DNA from: Fistularia commersonii
Taxonomy: Eukaryota > Chordata > Actinopteri > Syngnathiformes > Fistulariidae
Assembly (NCBI GenBank): GCA_037954325.1
Contig: JBBMNZ010000027.1
Span: 4,629,501 to 4,693,500 of the forward strand
Direction: 5' to 3'
DNA length: 64,000 bases
The number at the start of each line of letters is the position of its first letter. Positions within the stretch are counted from its first letter, which is position 1. The notes under the pieces were generated by a model. It did no database searches. It was not told the origin of the DNA and saw only the letters and a program-made list of their open reading frames with translations. Below are positions 51,237 to 63,980 of the stretch, one piece after another. A program made the translations under genes and the position numbers.

Positions 51237-51373
51237 TAAATTAGTTCTCTAGTCTACTGCTTCTCTTCCATTTTGGACGATGCCTTCGTGAGAAGTGAAG
51301 AAGAGGAGCCGGTAATCTGCTCCGGCTCAGACCTGTCATCTGACAGAGACACAGCTGGATTTACAGCATGCTA
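51237..51373 (+). other. Weak terminal-exon-like segment
   Basis: After acceptor-like TTCTCTAG (near 51253) a frame reads VYCFSSILDDAFVRSEEEEP followed by VICSGSDLSSDRDTAGFTAC and TAA. The acidic, low-complexity-free peptide is suggestive, but no partner exon was found and chance remains likely. Confidence 0.12.
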
Positions 51374-54300
51374 ATGGGCTGGGAGTGAAGAGACTCCAGC
51401 TGGTTCCACCAGAGAAGTGAGACCACTACAGGACGTCCAATAAAATAAAGGTCGAGGGTTCAGCAAAGGTTTTTCAGTTAAAGGGCTCAAACAATCTCGT
51501 TCCAATAGCGAATATCTGCAAAATACTTTTACACCCAACATCTTCACCTCGTGTATAACCAGTAAAACAAAAAAAAAAACAAAAAAAACGAAGCAGTTAG
51601 CGAGGTAACTTCGAGTTCACTCTCGGATTTTCCCCATTACACTCTTCATCTTGACGTATCACCATGGTAACATATGCTCCGAGTTTAACCTGCAGCTGAG
51701 AGGCGGAGAGGTAGATCAGAACCCATAGGAACAAGAGTATGGAGCAATAATTCAAGCATAAAGTGTGTGAATGCGTGTGTATAATATTGTAATCATAGCT
51801 TTTCCAGTGTGTGTGTGTGTGTGTGTGTTTTTGGCTTTGTCAGATTTTTAGAAACATTCAAGATGAAACAAGTGCAAAAGTTTAAGAAATCACAGCATGT
51901 AGCACAAGAGCCAATCTGAAAGGAAGGCCAGCTGAGCGCTGGTTAATTTGTTGGCACTTCAGGAGCAGGTTTCACATGTTTGATCACATGATCCATTTAT
52001 ACATTCACCCATTTCCAGATGAAATTCATAACATTTTTCAGAATTGTATTGTAAATTGTGATATATTTATTCGTCTGGTTACAAATTAAGATACTATTGC
52101 AAGACCTACCTCAAGCATTCACACATTTTTTGTGGCACTAAGAACCCCAGGAATCAACGGCTGACCAATCAGCTCCCTTGGAAATCACATTTATGTTCTG
52201 ATTGAAGCTTGGACAGCAAAGTTGCAAGATTATGAGTTTGTTAAAATCATTTATAAAATGATACAGGGAATTTCAAATGGTAGGGCCTATGAGAAATCTT
52301 TTTCAGAACATTTCTAATTAACTTGGAAGAAGGAAGATAAACAAAAATGATGGGTTCTATATGATGAGAATCTGATCAAATTGCAGTTTTCATTCAAAAA
52401 TTGTATCCTAGAGAAGATAGAGGACAAGGTGGCACAAATCAAACATTAAACCTCATTTAGAAACAAGGTGTTACAAACAAAATATGTATATAATATAAAT
52501 ACAGATATACTGTTATGGTATATAAAGAAAAGTGTATACACAAATGATAAATAGTAAGTACGTAGTATTTAGATAAATGCAAACCGATCAGGAAAAGCCT
52601 CATTAATCAAGTTGGTAAATGCAATTTCTAATTGTCCCCAAAAATACAACATGAACGTTTTTGCAGTCGAGACTCTTGAAATTGCAAGTATTGCTGATAT
52701 GACAGGACGAGTCTGGAGGGTGAGAGGCAGGGCTGTTATGTGGTCTGGCTGCTCTGTGGGAGTTTAAACAGATAATATGTCTCTCTTTTCTCTTTTTTCT
52801 TTCATTTTTCTTTTTTTAACTGGGGAATGCTCCTGAGTGCCTGACACACACACACACACACACACTACACACACACATACGCGCTGACCTCAAGGGGACT
52901 AGCCCATAAAAGATGGTCACTGTCAGTGCCAAAGGCAGCAGTGAACTCCTGTTTGCCAAACAAACACTGGCAGAGTCTGGGTACAGATGCTGGACCAAGG
53001 GCCCCCTCCACTGGAGAGCCTGGAGAGCTTTGGCTGACGGCCTGATGTGTGACAGAATGTGTTTACTTGTTACAGAACTGGCAGTATTTTAAGTGACAGT
53101 GAGGCTGATCCATTACAGGCAAGTCCTGGATCCCGGGGAAGATAAATAGTGGGATGGCCAGTTGCCATTCTGCTGATTTAGAGTTCTATGCTAAGCAATT
53201 AATTTGTGGTGAAAAGTAGGATGAAATGAAACGTGACGTCTTGTCGTTGTTGCTCTCTGTGAGGCTGCCGATTTAGATGTTAAGACATGAATAAAAGTGT
53301 GTCTGTGTGAAATAATAGATTAAAATTGATATTGCATGTTATCTTCAGTAGGCCCAACCAAGAGCGATATGAAATAGATAACAATTTCAAGATAAAATGT
53401 GTCAGTAACAAAGTGACACTGTTGGGATTTTTACAAATTCAAGGTCATATAAATGCACATAATAATTTATTATTTTTTTTAGAATACATTGTCCCATCAC
53501 AAACAATTCTAATGAAAAAAGAAAAAGAATTGCAGCAAGATAGGAATTTACATTTCTTGATTTAAAAAAAGTCCTCTTCCGCAAAAAGTCAGGAAGTTTG
53601 TGGTTGTATTCTGATTTGACTTATTCTGTTAATGATGAACGCTGACTGAGCCTGACTGCGGGTTTAGCAGAATTTCAAACTCCCCCAAACACCGGCTCGC
53701 ACGTGAGCAGTGTACGTCCTCTTATCTTTGTTTTATTCATGTCTCAATTAATTATTATGAACATGGATACAATACGGCAAAAGCTGTTGCTCCTCTGTTG
53801 TGGTTTGAGGCTGAACGGAACTGCTGGCCCCACACACTCAGCTAAATAAGAGATAAAAGGGATCAATACATACCACCTTGTTTTGTTTGTAAACAAGTGT
53901 TTTAAATTCTGTAATCCGAACGCACATCTGTTTCCTTTTCTCTCAATCTCAATCCATTAATCACTGAATTGAATTAGTGGAATTTACTTTTCCAGCTCCA
54001 CAGCTGATGTTTTCTCCTGGCTAACTTACATTTGCATGGACGAACAATTCGTAATATATTTTCGTACAGGATCAACCGTGTAACGGATGAAATTGTTTTA
54101 CAGAAAGACAAATGGGTGCGAAAAATGTTTGCCTTATCATGTGTTTCAAGCCAAAATATGTGTTATTTTTATTTTATGAGGCATTTAATTTTTACCAGAT
54201 GATGTCTCGCAACACAAATTAAGCAATTATTGCATAACTTCTGCCGATTGGAAAAACAAGCTCAAGCACACCAAGAGGCATCGACTGTGTTGAGCATGAT

Positions 54301-55850
54301 GAAACACACTCTTCAATTAGATGTTAAAGAAAGTACATTTGATTCTGATTATAAAGTCAGTGGGCCGATCTCTACGCTATTCAATTGTGGTTGTTGAAAG
54401 TTTATTAATGGATGCATCATATTTTCTGCAGTATCAGCCTGAGTGTGTGTGTGTGGCACTAGTATGGATGTATCCCAACACACAATAGAAGAAAGTTTGT
54501 GTGCACTGTGCACATAACCTGACATTTTGTGACGATATTTATGTTGAGCTGTGATTAACGCCATCCAGGTGCCCCGCTGGCAGCACTATCCAGCCGCTAT
54601 TTAAGACACTCGCACATTTTCCCCCCAGGCTGAATCGGTCATCCGTATTCGCAGGACTGGATGAGCCAACATGGTGAACTGCTGACCACCATTTATTCTA
54701 CAGCTGTCTCATAAATGGTGTTTCTTCAAGACAGAGCACATGCACAAGAGGAAAGAGATGTGGGTGGGAAGAGGAGGAATTCTTGAGTGATATTGAGTAT
54801 AAGTCCTTGATTGTGAATTGCAAGTGGATGGAGAGAAGGAAGGCTCTTATAGCGGTAGAGGGACGAAGCCGAAGAGGTGATACACAGCAAACGGAGGTGT
54901 TTGCAGAGGGGTGACGGTCCACTTGAGGAGGGACGAGTCGAGGATTGATTTTGCAGCTAAATGTTCAGACAGCGTTGAGCATTTTATTAACCCTATCTCC
55001 TATCTAGTCTAGACAGGAGGGCTCGGCTTGGTCACTGCAGACAGTCACTGCTCTGTGAGAGACGAGCTGAGTGTGTTTATTTCTTAGTACTGGCGTGGCG
55101 TGTATCAACAGTGCGGTTTTCAGAGACCCTGGACACATGTGTGCGTGCACATTGCCTGCAGCGCTGTGAGTCCATCGTTTTGAAAATGCCATAACAGAGT
55201 GGGGTCAGTGGATCAATGTGAGATGTACCTGATGGAGAGTGACTAAAAATATATTAGTTTTTCAAACACTAAAACTGTAGCGACTGTTTGTAAGCATTAA
55301 GCGTGGAGATGTTCAGTTAAAAAATAGTACAGTGGAAAGACACCATTGTGCAATCGTTGGCAGCGTTAGCAGAGGTGGTGTTATCTCTGATGCACCACTG
55401 ATGTTTCACTCCCTTCATCATGCACCTGTGGTTTAGATATTTTACTGGAATACCAACCTTTTTTTTCCCCTTTAATTAATGATTTAGATATATTAAAGTT
55501 TGAATGATGTTTTCACACCCAGTCATCTTTTCAAGTATGTACAGATGTTGAAAACATCACTAAGACAGCAGTACTTGTTGCTTAAACACCAACATTTAAC
55601 AGCGATAAATAAACACTTATTAGTAATGTAAATGTTCAAGCAGAATATTTCAGTTGTAAAATCGAGATATCAGTAGGTACATTTAATTTTCTGCATCATA
55701 AATTTGGTCGCCTTGAATTTTCCAATCATACCTTCATTCGAAAGACTATCATGCCGTGCCAACCCTGAATAAGAAAATACTTCTGACGTACCTGTAGAAA
55801 CTTCTTTAAGGTGCACACTTAAAGCACACTCTTCAAACAAGCCAAACAAA
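51374..55850. other. Gene-free A+T-rich sequence with small microsatellites
   Basis: (GT)n at 51807-51828 and (CA)n at 52844-52878. The rest is unique DNA with no recognised mobile element or supported exon. Confidence 0.6.
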
Positions 55851-55886
55851 CTGTTCTGTTCTGTTCTGTTCTGTTCTGTTCTGTTC
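55851..55886. repeat. (CTGTT)n pentanucleotide microsatellite
   Basis: Seven copies of CTGTT. On the minus strand this gives the threonine/glutamate/glutamine/asparagine/arginine artefact peptide. Confidence 0.97.
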
Positions 55887-55928
55887 GCTCCCTGGTTCCG
55901 TTTATTTTTCAAACAGAGTTGTTACGAG

Positions 55929-56222
55929 TGGGGCAGTGGTGCAGTGGTTAAGGCTTCCGCTTTCCAGCTGGAAAGTTCAGTTCAATCCGGACTGGGTTCC
56001 CTCCGCATGGAGTGTGCATGTCCTTTCCGTGTCCGTGTAAATTTTCTTCCGGCTCTCCAGTTTCCTCCAACAGTCCGAAAAACACACAGCGGGTTAATTG
56101 CGGACCGACGTGTCTGTTGATGTCAATTAGGGAATGAATGGTTGGACATCTCTATGCAAGGCTCTGTGATTGACAGGTGACCAGTTTAGGTTAAGCTCCG
56201 CCTCTAGCTCAGTGTAAACTGG
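55929..56222 (+). mobile_element. tRNA-derived SINE, diverged copy
   Basis: Collinear with the SINE at 47514: GGGGCAGTGGTGCAGTGGTTA (A-box region), degenerate B box (AGTTCAATCC), GCATGGAGTGTGCATGTCCT, CTCCAGTTTCCTCC, CGGGTTAATTG and GTGATTGACAGGTGACCAGT. The GATGGA tail is lost. Divergence is greater than in the 47.5-kb copy. Confidence 0.85.
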
Positions 56223-56833
56223 AATTGCCTTCACACTTCTTGCATTACTTACAGTAATATAATCAGTAAATAATGAGTGAATACACAGTCATTTTACAAA
56301 GCACTAACCGTTATCAGCCAAGAGGTTATAAAACCAAATGTTAGAGTCTAACACTTTCTCGTAAATATGTGATTTTTAAATTGGAAATTGTCACTCTGAC
56401 CTGCCTACGTGTATAGAAACCTGGCCTCATAATGCACCTACAACCATGTTGGATTTTATGCCTTATAACCTGCAACTTTATAGGCATCTTTTATTTAACT
56501 GACATTTCTTCATAGAATGTGTGTTTTACAGTAACTCAAGTTCAACAGTAAACTGCTCAACATGTTCACCCCTTATGTGTATAGTGCGTACTGCTGATAA
56601 TCCAGACTGAGATCTTAAGGGCTGACCAACGTCCCCTTTGACATTTGTTTTCAAATATACAGCTCAGCATGCAAGAGCCTGTGAAATGACACAGTAGCCG
56701 TCCATATCTGAAAGGGGCTCAAGTTATCGGAACAGCATTCGATAAAGTCTGGCATCACAGAAAAGCCCTTATCACTGCAGATTTCCAGGGCTGTCCGCAG
56801 GTCTGCCGAACCTCAGGAGAAACCCAAGATTCC
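56223..56833. other. Gene-free sequence, possible LINE 3' remnant
   Basis: The part next to 56833 may continue the decayed retrotransposon, but no conserved motif remains. Confidence 0.4.
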
Positions 56834-57511
56834 TCAGCAGTGTTGGGGATTCACGACTGAACTTAGTATTGGCTCGGACTCATATAAAAGTTCTGAATGG
56901 GTGGGGGTCCAGACGGATCTGTAGAGTGATATGAAACTTGAGCTTGGCAGATCGGTCTGATTGCCCGGTTGTAAACTCCCCCATGTCCTCCTCAAAACCA
57001 CAACGTGATGAAGAGTCTGGTCTATGGGAACCACCAATGCTGTGTCATCTGCATACTTAAAAAGCCTGTCGGTGGAGACTAACTCCGGGCATTCATTGGC
57101 GTAAAGTGTATACAGCGAGGAAAACAGAGCTCGGCCCTGTGGGCCCCCTGTGTTTATATGCCTGGGGAAGGAAATTGCTGTATTACATTTGACTTGCCGA
57201 GCATGATTTAGGAGAAAATCATGATTGCACAGAATGAGCTTCAAATTAGCCTCCAGATTCATCATGTTACCCACCTGCGCACCGGGTGACATGATATCAA
57301 ACAGTAGAATAACAAATTTCACGAGGTGTGATGCTGTTCCAAGTGATTCATAAATTGTCGTCATGAATCTTAACAACACCAAAAGAAATAAGGATTTAGA
57401 GAGCAGATGCCGTGGCACTTTTCCCTTAAAATAGTTCCTAGTTATGAAGTCAACTGAAGTAACCGTCACTGTCATGATGTTACAAGCGTTGTTATTAACC
57501 TGTGCAGTCAA
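56834..57511 (-). pseudogene. Decayed non-LTR retrotransposon reverse transcriptase (L2/CR1/Rex-like)
   Basis: A 225-codon minus-strand frame carries reverse-transcriptase hallmarks. The HDFLLNHARQVKCN region is followed by TGGPQG (residues 121-126), LYTLYANEC and the catalytic YADD (residues 153-156). Spacing matches the B and C motifs of L2/CR1/Rex-type LINE enzymes. Residues 1-85 do not align convincingly, suggesting deletion or a frame change upstream. After about residue 195 the homologous PPIQ-type sequence continues in a different frame, so a frameshift is present. Endonuclease and 3' parts are missing. It is a dead fragment. Confidence 0.75.
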
Positions 57512-58373
57512 CTAACCAATGGGAAGTCTACAGTTAAAACAGTAATTGGCCACAATGTGTGACAGAAGTTATTATCTTAAAAAACTTCACTGCTCATTTC
57601 AGCTCCAGACTTTTCTTTTCCTCTTGATTTTACCGTGCATGCCTCTGTGTTCTTCTTTCTTGTTTTGTCCCTTGTTTTGAGCAATATTTCAGGCTTCAAA
57701 AAGTTCTCACATAAAACCTTTGCGGATGCAGCAAATGATGCACTCATTGATCCTCGATACATTTTTACTTTCTGCCTGCACTTTTCAAAACTCCTATCTG
57801 GTGCTCCCTCAGTCGGCCTACCGGGGTGTGGGTGGCGGTTGTCCTCAGGTCCCAGGCCACATCCGCACCACACTCCTGGCCATCAGTCTTCTCCTTTCAG
57901 CACAGAGAATCACCTCTGCGCCTCGTCCATACCAGAGATGGGGCCCATGATAAAACTGATGCGGAGCTATTTCACTGTCATCCATCCATCTTCTTTTGCC
58001 AACGCTTGATACGCCTTTTAGGCAATGTAACAAGTGCGCCGTGTGCATTCACTCATGTCTGGAGATGGTTGCACTGTCTTATCTCAGTGATCCTAAATCT
58101 TAACAAATGCTTTTGTAATCTATTTTTGGAGGAGCAGGAAGGAGCGGATGTTATGTGCATTATTTCATTGTTCTTGGGAAACCAGTGAATGTCTCACTCC
58201 TGAAATGACTAGAAACACAACGCTTATGCAAATGAAAGCTTTTGGTAATAACTGCCCGTCTCTTTTTAGAACTAACTTTATCAAGAAAAATATTTTTGGT
58301 CATTTACAGTCAGCTTTGACTAGTATGAGAAACATGTGACCCCAAGGGGGGACCAGCATAAAACAATACATCG
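57512..58373. other. Sequence next to the LINE remnant; possible repeat end
   Basis: CATCCATCCATCTTCTTTTGCC at about 57979 resembles, in reverse orientation, the GATGGATGG tail seen on fish SINEs and LINEs. Overlapping open frames at 57577-58188 on both strands are not recognised. Confidence 0.35.
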
Positions 58374-58456
58374 ACAGACTAGGAGGAGCCATGAATTGAA
58401 CCCGGAATGTCCGTTCCAAAGACAGTTGCTCCACCGCCGGCTCCACCCGCCCCCCC
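58374..58456 (+). mobile_element. Fragment of the teleost short dispersed repeat
   Basis: ATTGAACCCGGAATGTCCGT, then TCCAAAGACAGTTGCTCCAC and GGCTCCAC, aligns with the tail of the element at 35215-35455. Only the tail is present. Confidence 0.5.
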
Positions 58457-59755
58457 TATAAGAAATGGGAATAGATGTAGAATAGATACTTCAATGAAGT
58501 ATGAGGTGATCAGTTAAATGTGCTAATGAACACCGTCACCGCAGCCTCTCATCTCTCAGGCCATTATATTGGATGCAGGGAAAAATGACAAAAAAACGTG
58601 GTTCTCAAAAAATAAATATGATGTCATGCGGGTGGAGGTATGAGCAGCGTGTTTTTTAATTGCTGCAAAGGAAGATAAGATCTGATTCTCTATGGAGATA
58701 TTCTCAAATATGACAGATTATATACACAATTGCAATCAGTGAGTGAATCAGAAAGAGTAATGAAATGGCACAAATATGCTGGTCGCTTATAATTCAGCCC
58801 AAACTGAACCACTTCAACCAGATATCGCATGTATGGAGGTTATTTAGGTCTGCATGCTGTCTACATGCGACACACATGAAATTTCAAACATCATATTATA
58901 TTCAAGATCCCGGTGAAGTTTTATATACACACACACACACAAATTGTCCTTTTTTTCCCCCCTTTTGAATATATGAGGTTGTATTTGCCCTCAACTACAG
59001 CACCAACAAATTCCCATCCATTGCCCCCCACCACCCCGGAAAAATCTGTTTACAGTATTCCCATAACCTCTCTTCTAGGACAGCAAAGGAAGAGTGTACA
59101 CTCTTGATTAAACTACCCCGGTCATGTGTTTACTTCTAGTTAAGTGGAGGTCGCAAACTATTTTTTGCCCCCACCCTAATAAATCTCTCTCTGACTATAG
59201 GGGATGAAGCTCAGGCACAGCCAGAGAGACCCCACACTCGGTGGTCCTGTGTAACCGGCACAGGGGAAAGCGGGAGCTAAAAAAATAAATTCTCCTTTCT
59301 GGCATTGAGGGTGGGCGATGCCACTCTGCAGCAGGGGACGGCGGGCTCTGGTGAGTGTTACTGAACTGTCACTACCCCCCTCCGTCCACCGTCCACGAGC
59401 ACCCCAATACATCCCATCAATGTCCCCCTAGAGTGGGCCGGGCAAACAGGACGAGGTGGAGCCAAAGGCAGAAGCATTCTCCGCATTCTCAGCCAGCAAT
59501 GAGGCGGCAGGTACACGCACAAACACAAGTTCACTTGTGCACACACACTCACACACACACACACACACGACATACGCACAGAGACCCACAAAAGTACACA
59601 CACTCCCACTGCTGCAATAGTGCAGGCCACCAAGGCACACGTCACTGTTGTCAGATTGAACAAGACGCAGAGCTAATCCAAACCAGCTCCAGTTTTACTC
59701 AAAATACACTCTCTGAGAGACACACACATCCACAAAAAAGGGGAAAAAAATGACA
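58457..59755. other. Gene-free sequence with small CA runs
   Basis: CA runs at 58926-58943 and 59540-59569. The part at 59200-59355 is complex and ends at a donor-like CTG|GTGAGT (59350), without a supported exon. Confidence 0.5.
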
Positions 59756-59837
59756 CGCACGCACACACACACAGGTACATGCACACTGCAAAAGATTCTT
59801 ATCCTTCTCAAATACACAAACAAAGCCATGTAATATA

Positions 59838-59875
<38 letters not shown>

Positions 59876-59939
59876 CATGCGTGTGTGTGTGTGTGTGTGT
59901 TCGTGCGTGCGCACGCGCTTGCATTTATGTGTGTGTGTG
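59756..59939. repeat. Inverted CA/GT microsatellite cluster with a CpG palindrome
   Basis: CACGCACGCACACACACACA at 59756-59775 is complementary to the GT arrays at 59840-59870 and 59881-59900. A perfect palindrome GCGTGCGCACGC lies at 59905-59916, followed by more GT. Confidence 0.9.
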
Positions 59940-60179
59940 ATGGAGAGAAAGAGAAAGCAATAGAGAGGGAGACCAGCTGCTCAATGTTTAACTGGAGCAG
60001 CTCTAGTGGACTTGGCGTGCCCTGACAAAATCCATTTTGAGATGGAGCTGTGATTACACTGATAGGCCTGGAATTATGATTTGGCTCCCCATTTGTTCAC
60101 AGCTGTACGGCACACCATCTTTAGACTACTCATCCCATCTTTCTTTTTCTCTCTCTCTGTCTCACCTCATTACACCAAA
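59940..60179. other. Short gene-free segment
   Basis: No recognised feature. Confidence 0.5.
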
Positions 60180-60480
60180 GGGTCTGTTTGCTAATTCCCC
60201 AGCAGTTTGAAATGTGTACAGGTTGCACAAATGCTGAACTTTGCAAATGAGCGGTGTCAAATCGATTGCCGGGACAATGCAGTGTAAACAGCTGCTGCAG
60301 ATTTTTATTAAGATGTGTGGTCAGTCATTGAAAATTTAATCACCGTGCATTGCCGTTGCCCTCAATGATAAATGGCATAATAACCATCTGGAGCTGCCTT
60401 TTAATATTATGTTCCGTGTTTGATGAAACTTCATCTTATTAGCAGCCATCAGTGGGATGAAGTTGACCTTCTGAACCCCA
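60180..60480. other. Candidate regulatory element
   Basis: A 300-bp complex block with GCTAATTCCCC, GCACAAATG, CTTTGCAAATGAG, CAGCTGCTGC and AATTTAATCACC motifs, no simple repeats and no frame with splice support. Confidence 0.25.
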
Positions 60481-63400
60481 CTCAAACACAACGCAAACCA
60501 AATGTGCATTTAGCACAAAGCTCCCCCAGCATAAATTGGACTCATTTGAGATACTCAGAGAAATCAAATCCCATCATGTGGAGATGCTGAGATACATTTT
60601 TCCATTCCTCCTTATTCATCCAATTCAGATCTAATCTCCTCAGTCTTCTTTCACTGTTGGTTCAGAGTGGTAAATGCATGATGGCAGCATGTACTAACAG
60701 TAAGAGATCTCTGTAGTACACACACACACACACAGACATATACTCACATGGAACTCCGAGACATAATGATTTGAAGTTGCAGAGTTTCAGAATAATGCCA
60801 CAGTTTGCAGGCTGCGGCTCAGTTAGCCCTTTCTACTCCTCTGAGCAACCTTGTGTGTGGCGCTCTGGTCGTGATTGCATCTGTGCCATTGGTACTTTGG
60901 GGTTAGCTGGGATTTACTTCATCTGTCCGATTTAAATTTTTGTCCCGGCAGTGCGGCGGGAGGGACGGCAAGTGGATTATCCTGTCTGCGGGACCTGAGT
61001 GGCGTTTAGAGGTTATCAGGACTCATTCTACATATGTGCATATACATCCAAAATACACACACACACTCACACACACACACACACACAGGATCTGGGTGTT
61101 CCTCAGCACAACGCTACTCTCCTCTTGCTTTCGCCTTACCCAGCGCACTAAATGTTATCCTTTGGGCTCCTAATTGCCTGTAATTTGCTCGTTGAAAGAA
61201 TCCCCAGCTTGTCTGGACTAGTGACGCGTGGTAACCTGAGAACCCCTGAGGGGGAGGCAGGGGAGTGCGGGTGGAGGCAGGGAGGACAGAGAGCCAGAGG
61301 AAGAAAGCTGATTAGGAGGGAAGAACGTAAAGGTGGGGATGGAGGGATGAGAAGAGGGAAACCTGGACAAGTGAAGTTTGTGGAGGAGCATCAGCGGTGG
61401 CCAGATTCATATCGGTAGAAATATTTTTGGGGAAAATACTGCAGTGCTGATGGATGGGAGTGTTAAGGCGAGTACACCAGAACACCAAAAGAACGTTAAA
61501 ACATACTCAACATAATGCAATTAACTTGAATAATAACTCCATATTTGTAGATTTACTGCCAGAAATAAAATGGTGGATGCCATAGATAGAGAAGAGCGAG
61601 TACGTCACTTCAACTTGGCACACTGAGTTGGAGAAATCAAACACACAACTCTGCTGAAGAAGCGCTGACTGAGGGGATAATTTGGTCTCTCTTACACATG
61701 TATGGCAAATAAACCGCACTAAGTCAATAGAAAAAGCATTCAAATACACTATTAACTTCCAATACACCTGCATTAAAGTCCGGATGAAACGCATGGGAGG
61801 TTTAATTCAAATATTTCATGAGTGATGTTTCAAGGGGACGAGTCTCCACAGGGTGTCTGTGGGGTTCTATTTATGTCTCCCATCTCTGCTCTGACACATG
61901 GCTTGCACATGTAAACACTGAGCAATCGACATCTCTGATCACAACTGAGTGTGGACTGATGGGCAGGATATGAAATCTTGATTCTTCGCTTTGTTTTCCT
62001 TTGGTGAGTTTCTGATAAAGTCCTGCCAGCCAAACCCCTGCTCTTCTGTCTCTATTGAGTTCGGGCAAAAAGGCAGATTCATAGCGAGAGATCAGAAAAT
62101 AAAGCTGTGAATCGATCCGCGTCACGACAAGCCATCCTCAAGAGAGGATGTGTCACCAAACGGGTTTGTGTAGAGGCTCCTCATTGCTCAGAGCTCACAG
62201 CCCTTCGCCTCCTCTCCCCTATCATGACTCCGTGCCGCGGAGCACGCGGTAAATGCAGCGTCTTGGATCGCTTCAAGCACACAGTTGATTTCTCTGAGGT
62301 TACACTGCTCCCTTTCAGCCGGGGTCAGCGTCCTCATGTTTGACAGTTGGAATCGCAAGCAAATTGTGTCGTTTCCTACTTGTTGTAGGTCATGGTATAT
62401 TCTATACGTGTGTGTGTGTGTGTGTGTGGCTGTCTGATCTGGAGTCTGAAAAAAAAAGCTTTGTAGTACATGCCAGCTCCTTTAACTTTGACTTTTCAGA
62501 AAATGAGGTGAAGAGTGTTGACCCATCCAGCTTTTGTGGATCACAGTGACTCATCTTTATGTTGTCGACTGTGTTTTTGCGCGTTTGTGTGTGTGTGTGT
62601 GTCACTGTGTGTGTCACTGCTGCCTCATTCCTCGAGTCCTGGCATGGGTTTTTTTTTCAGCAAGTGACAGCAACATCTTGGCCTGTTCCAGAGCAGAACT
62701 GGTCCACAGTTTATATCGTCTCTACTCTTCCTAACTGGGACCACCCAGAAGAACAGCCAAGTGTTGCTGTTTTCTCGCTCTTTTTCCATCGCTCCCTCCA
62801 GAATCTCTCTCAGAATTTGTGTCTTTCCCCTCTATATGAATCTACATGCCAGATTACATTACATATTGACACATTTTCAACATCCTACTTACTGAATGCA
62901 GTCTATCTCAGATATAACTAACCAGATGGAAAAATCGCAACAGTATAGGGAAATGCATGTAATAACTGAAAATGTATTTATTAGATAAAGAAATATTTTC
63001 GAAAGCCATTGCTTAATGAAATAAATAAAATAATTCTGTCCATACCTCATTCTTCATCTAAATTTGCCCATCCAGTTACCCGTGATAAAAATGCGTTCAT
63101 ATTTCCTTTTGCATCGCTTTTTCTTCTTTATGTGTTCAATTTTATTATATAAAAAATATATATACAAAACCCCTTTTTAGCGCTCAGCCCCACCCACCAC
63201 GTCACCCTCTGGCTGAGTGTGGGGAGTTTAATAGCTGGCCAGGAGTGGCTGGTAGAGAGGTGTCTTGGCTGGAGAGGGGCCCTGTCCCATTCCCTCCTCT
63301 CTTGTCTTAACACACATGACAATGTTTACACATCGGGGTCGTGGACTCTGTAGCTACGGATACCGCTCATATTTGTCTGTCCCATAATAGCTAGTCTCCG

Positions 63401-63977
63401 TGCAAAAAAAAGGTTGCACTATACATGTGCAGAAAACAATGACTAGTTGCTTCATTGTGAAACGCTTTTATTATTTCAGTAAAAAATGCACTTGAAGCTG
63501 AAGGTTTTTCTCCTTCTCGGCAACAGCAAATGGAAGATTAATTCCTAACAAATTCTGGCATTGTTGATTTCTCTTCAGTCTGGATCTGATGCTACTCTGA
63601 CTATGATTTATTTCAGCAGATGTTGTATGTTGATTTCTCTGGAATTGAGTAAAATTCCCTTCCCTCAACATGCTACACTTAATACACACCCAGACACATG
63701 GCCTCAATCTTAGATTAGTTTTACAGAATGGGTGAATGGGCTGAAGTGAGGCCAGGGCTGCTGAGTGGCCGGTGCCAGTGGAAACAAAGAGATGTTTTGT
63801 TTGGACAGGCTTCAATGTCTGACTGCGATAGGGCCGGATGGGTGAGTGAAAGTGCAGGCGGCCTAATTGGACACCTACTGAAACGGCACACGTTTGGACT
63901 CCCCACCCGGTGTGATGTCACCTTAGCGAGACTCATGCTGTTTCATTTAACACTGATGTCTCTGAAATACATATGCG
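60481..63977. other. Gene-free sequence with small microsatellites
   Basis: CA runs at 60719-60734 and 61055-61087; GT runs at 62408-62427 and 62585-62602. A purine-rich patch at 61240-61370. The part at 63180-63320 is complex. No exon is supported. Confidence 0.55.
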
Positions 63978-63980
63978 ACG

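Noticed and set aside
45106..63213. Identical 16-mer CACGTCACCCTCTGGC at 45106 and 63198
   Set aside because: One shared 16-mer in 64 kb is expected by chance about half the time, and the flanks differ.
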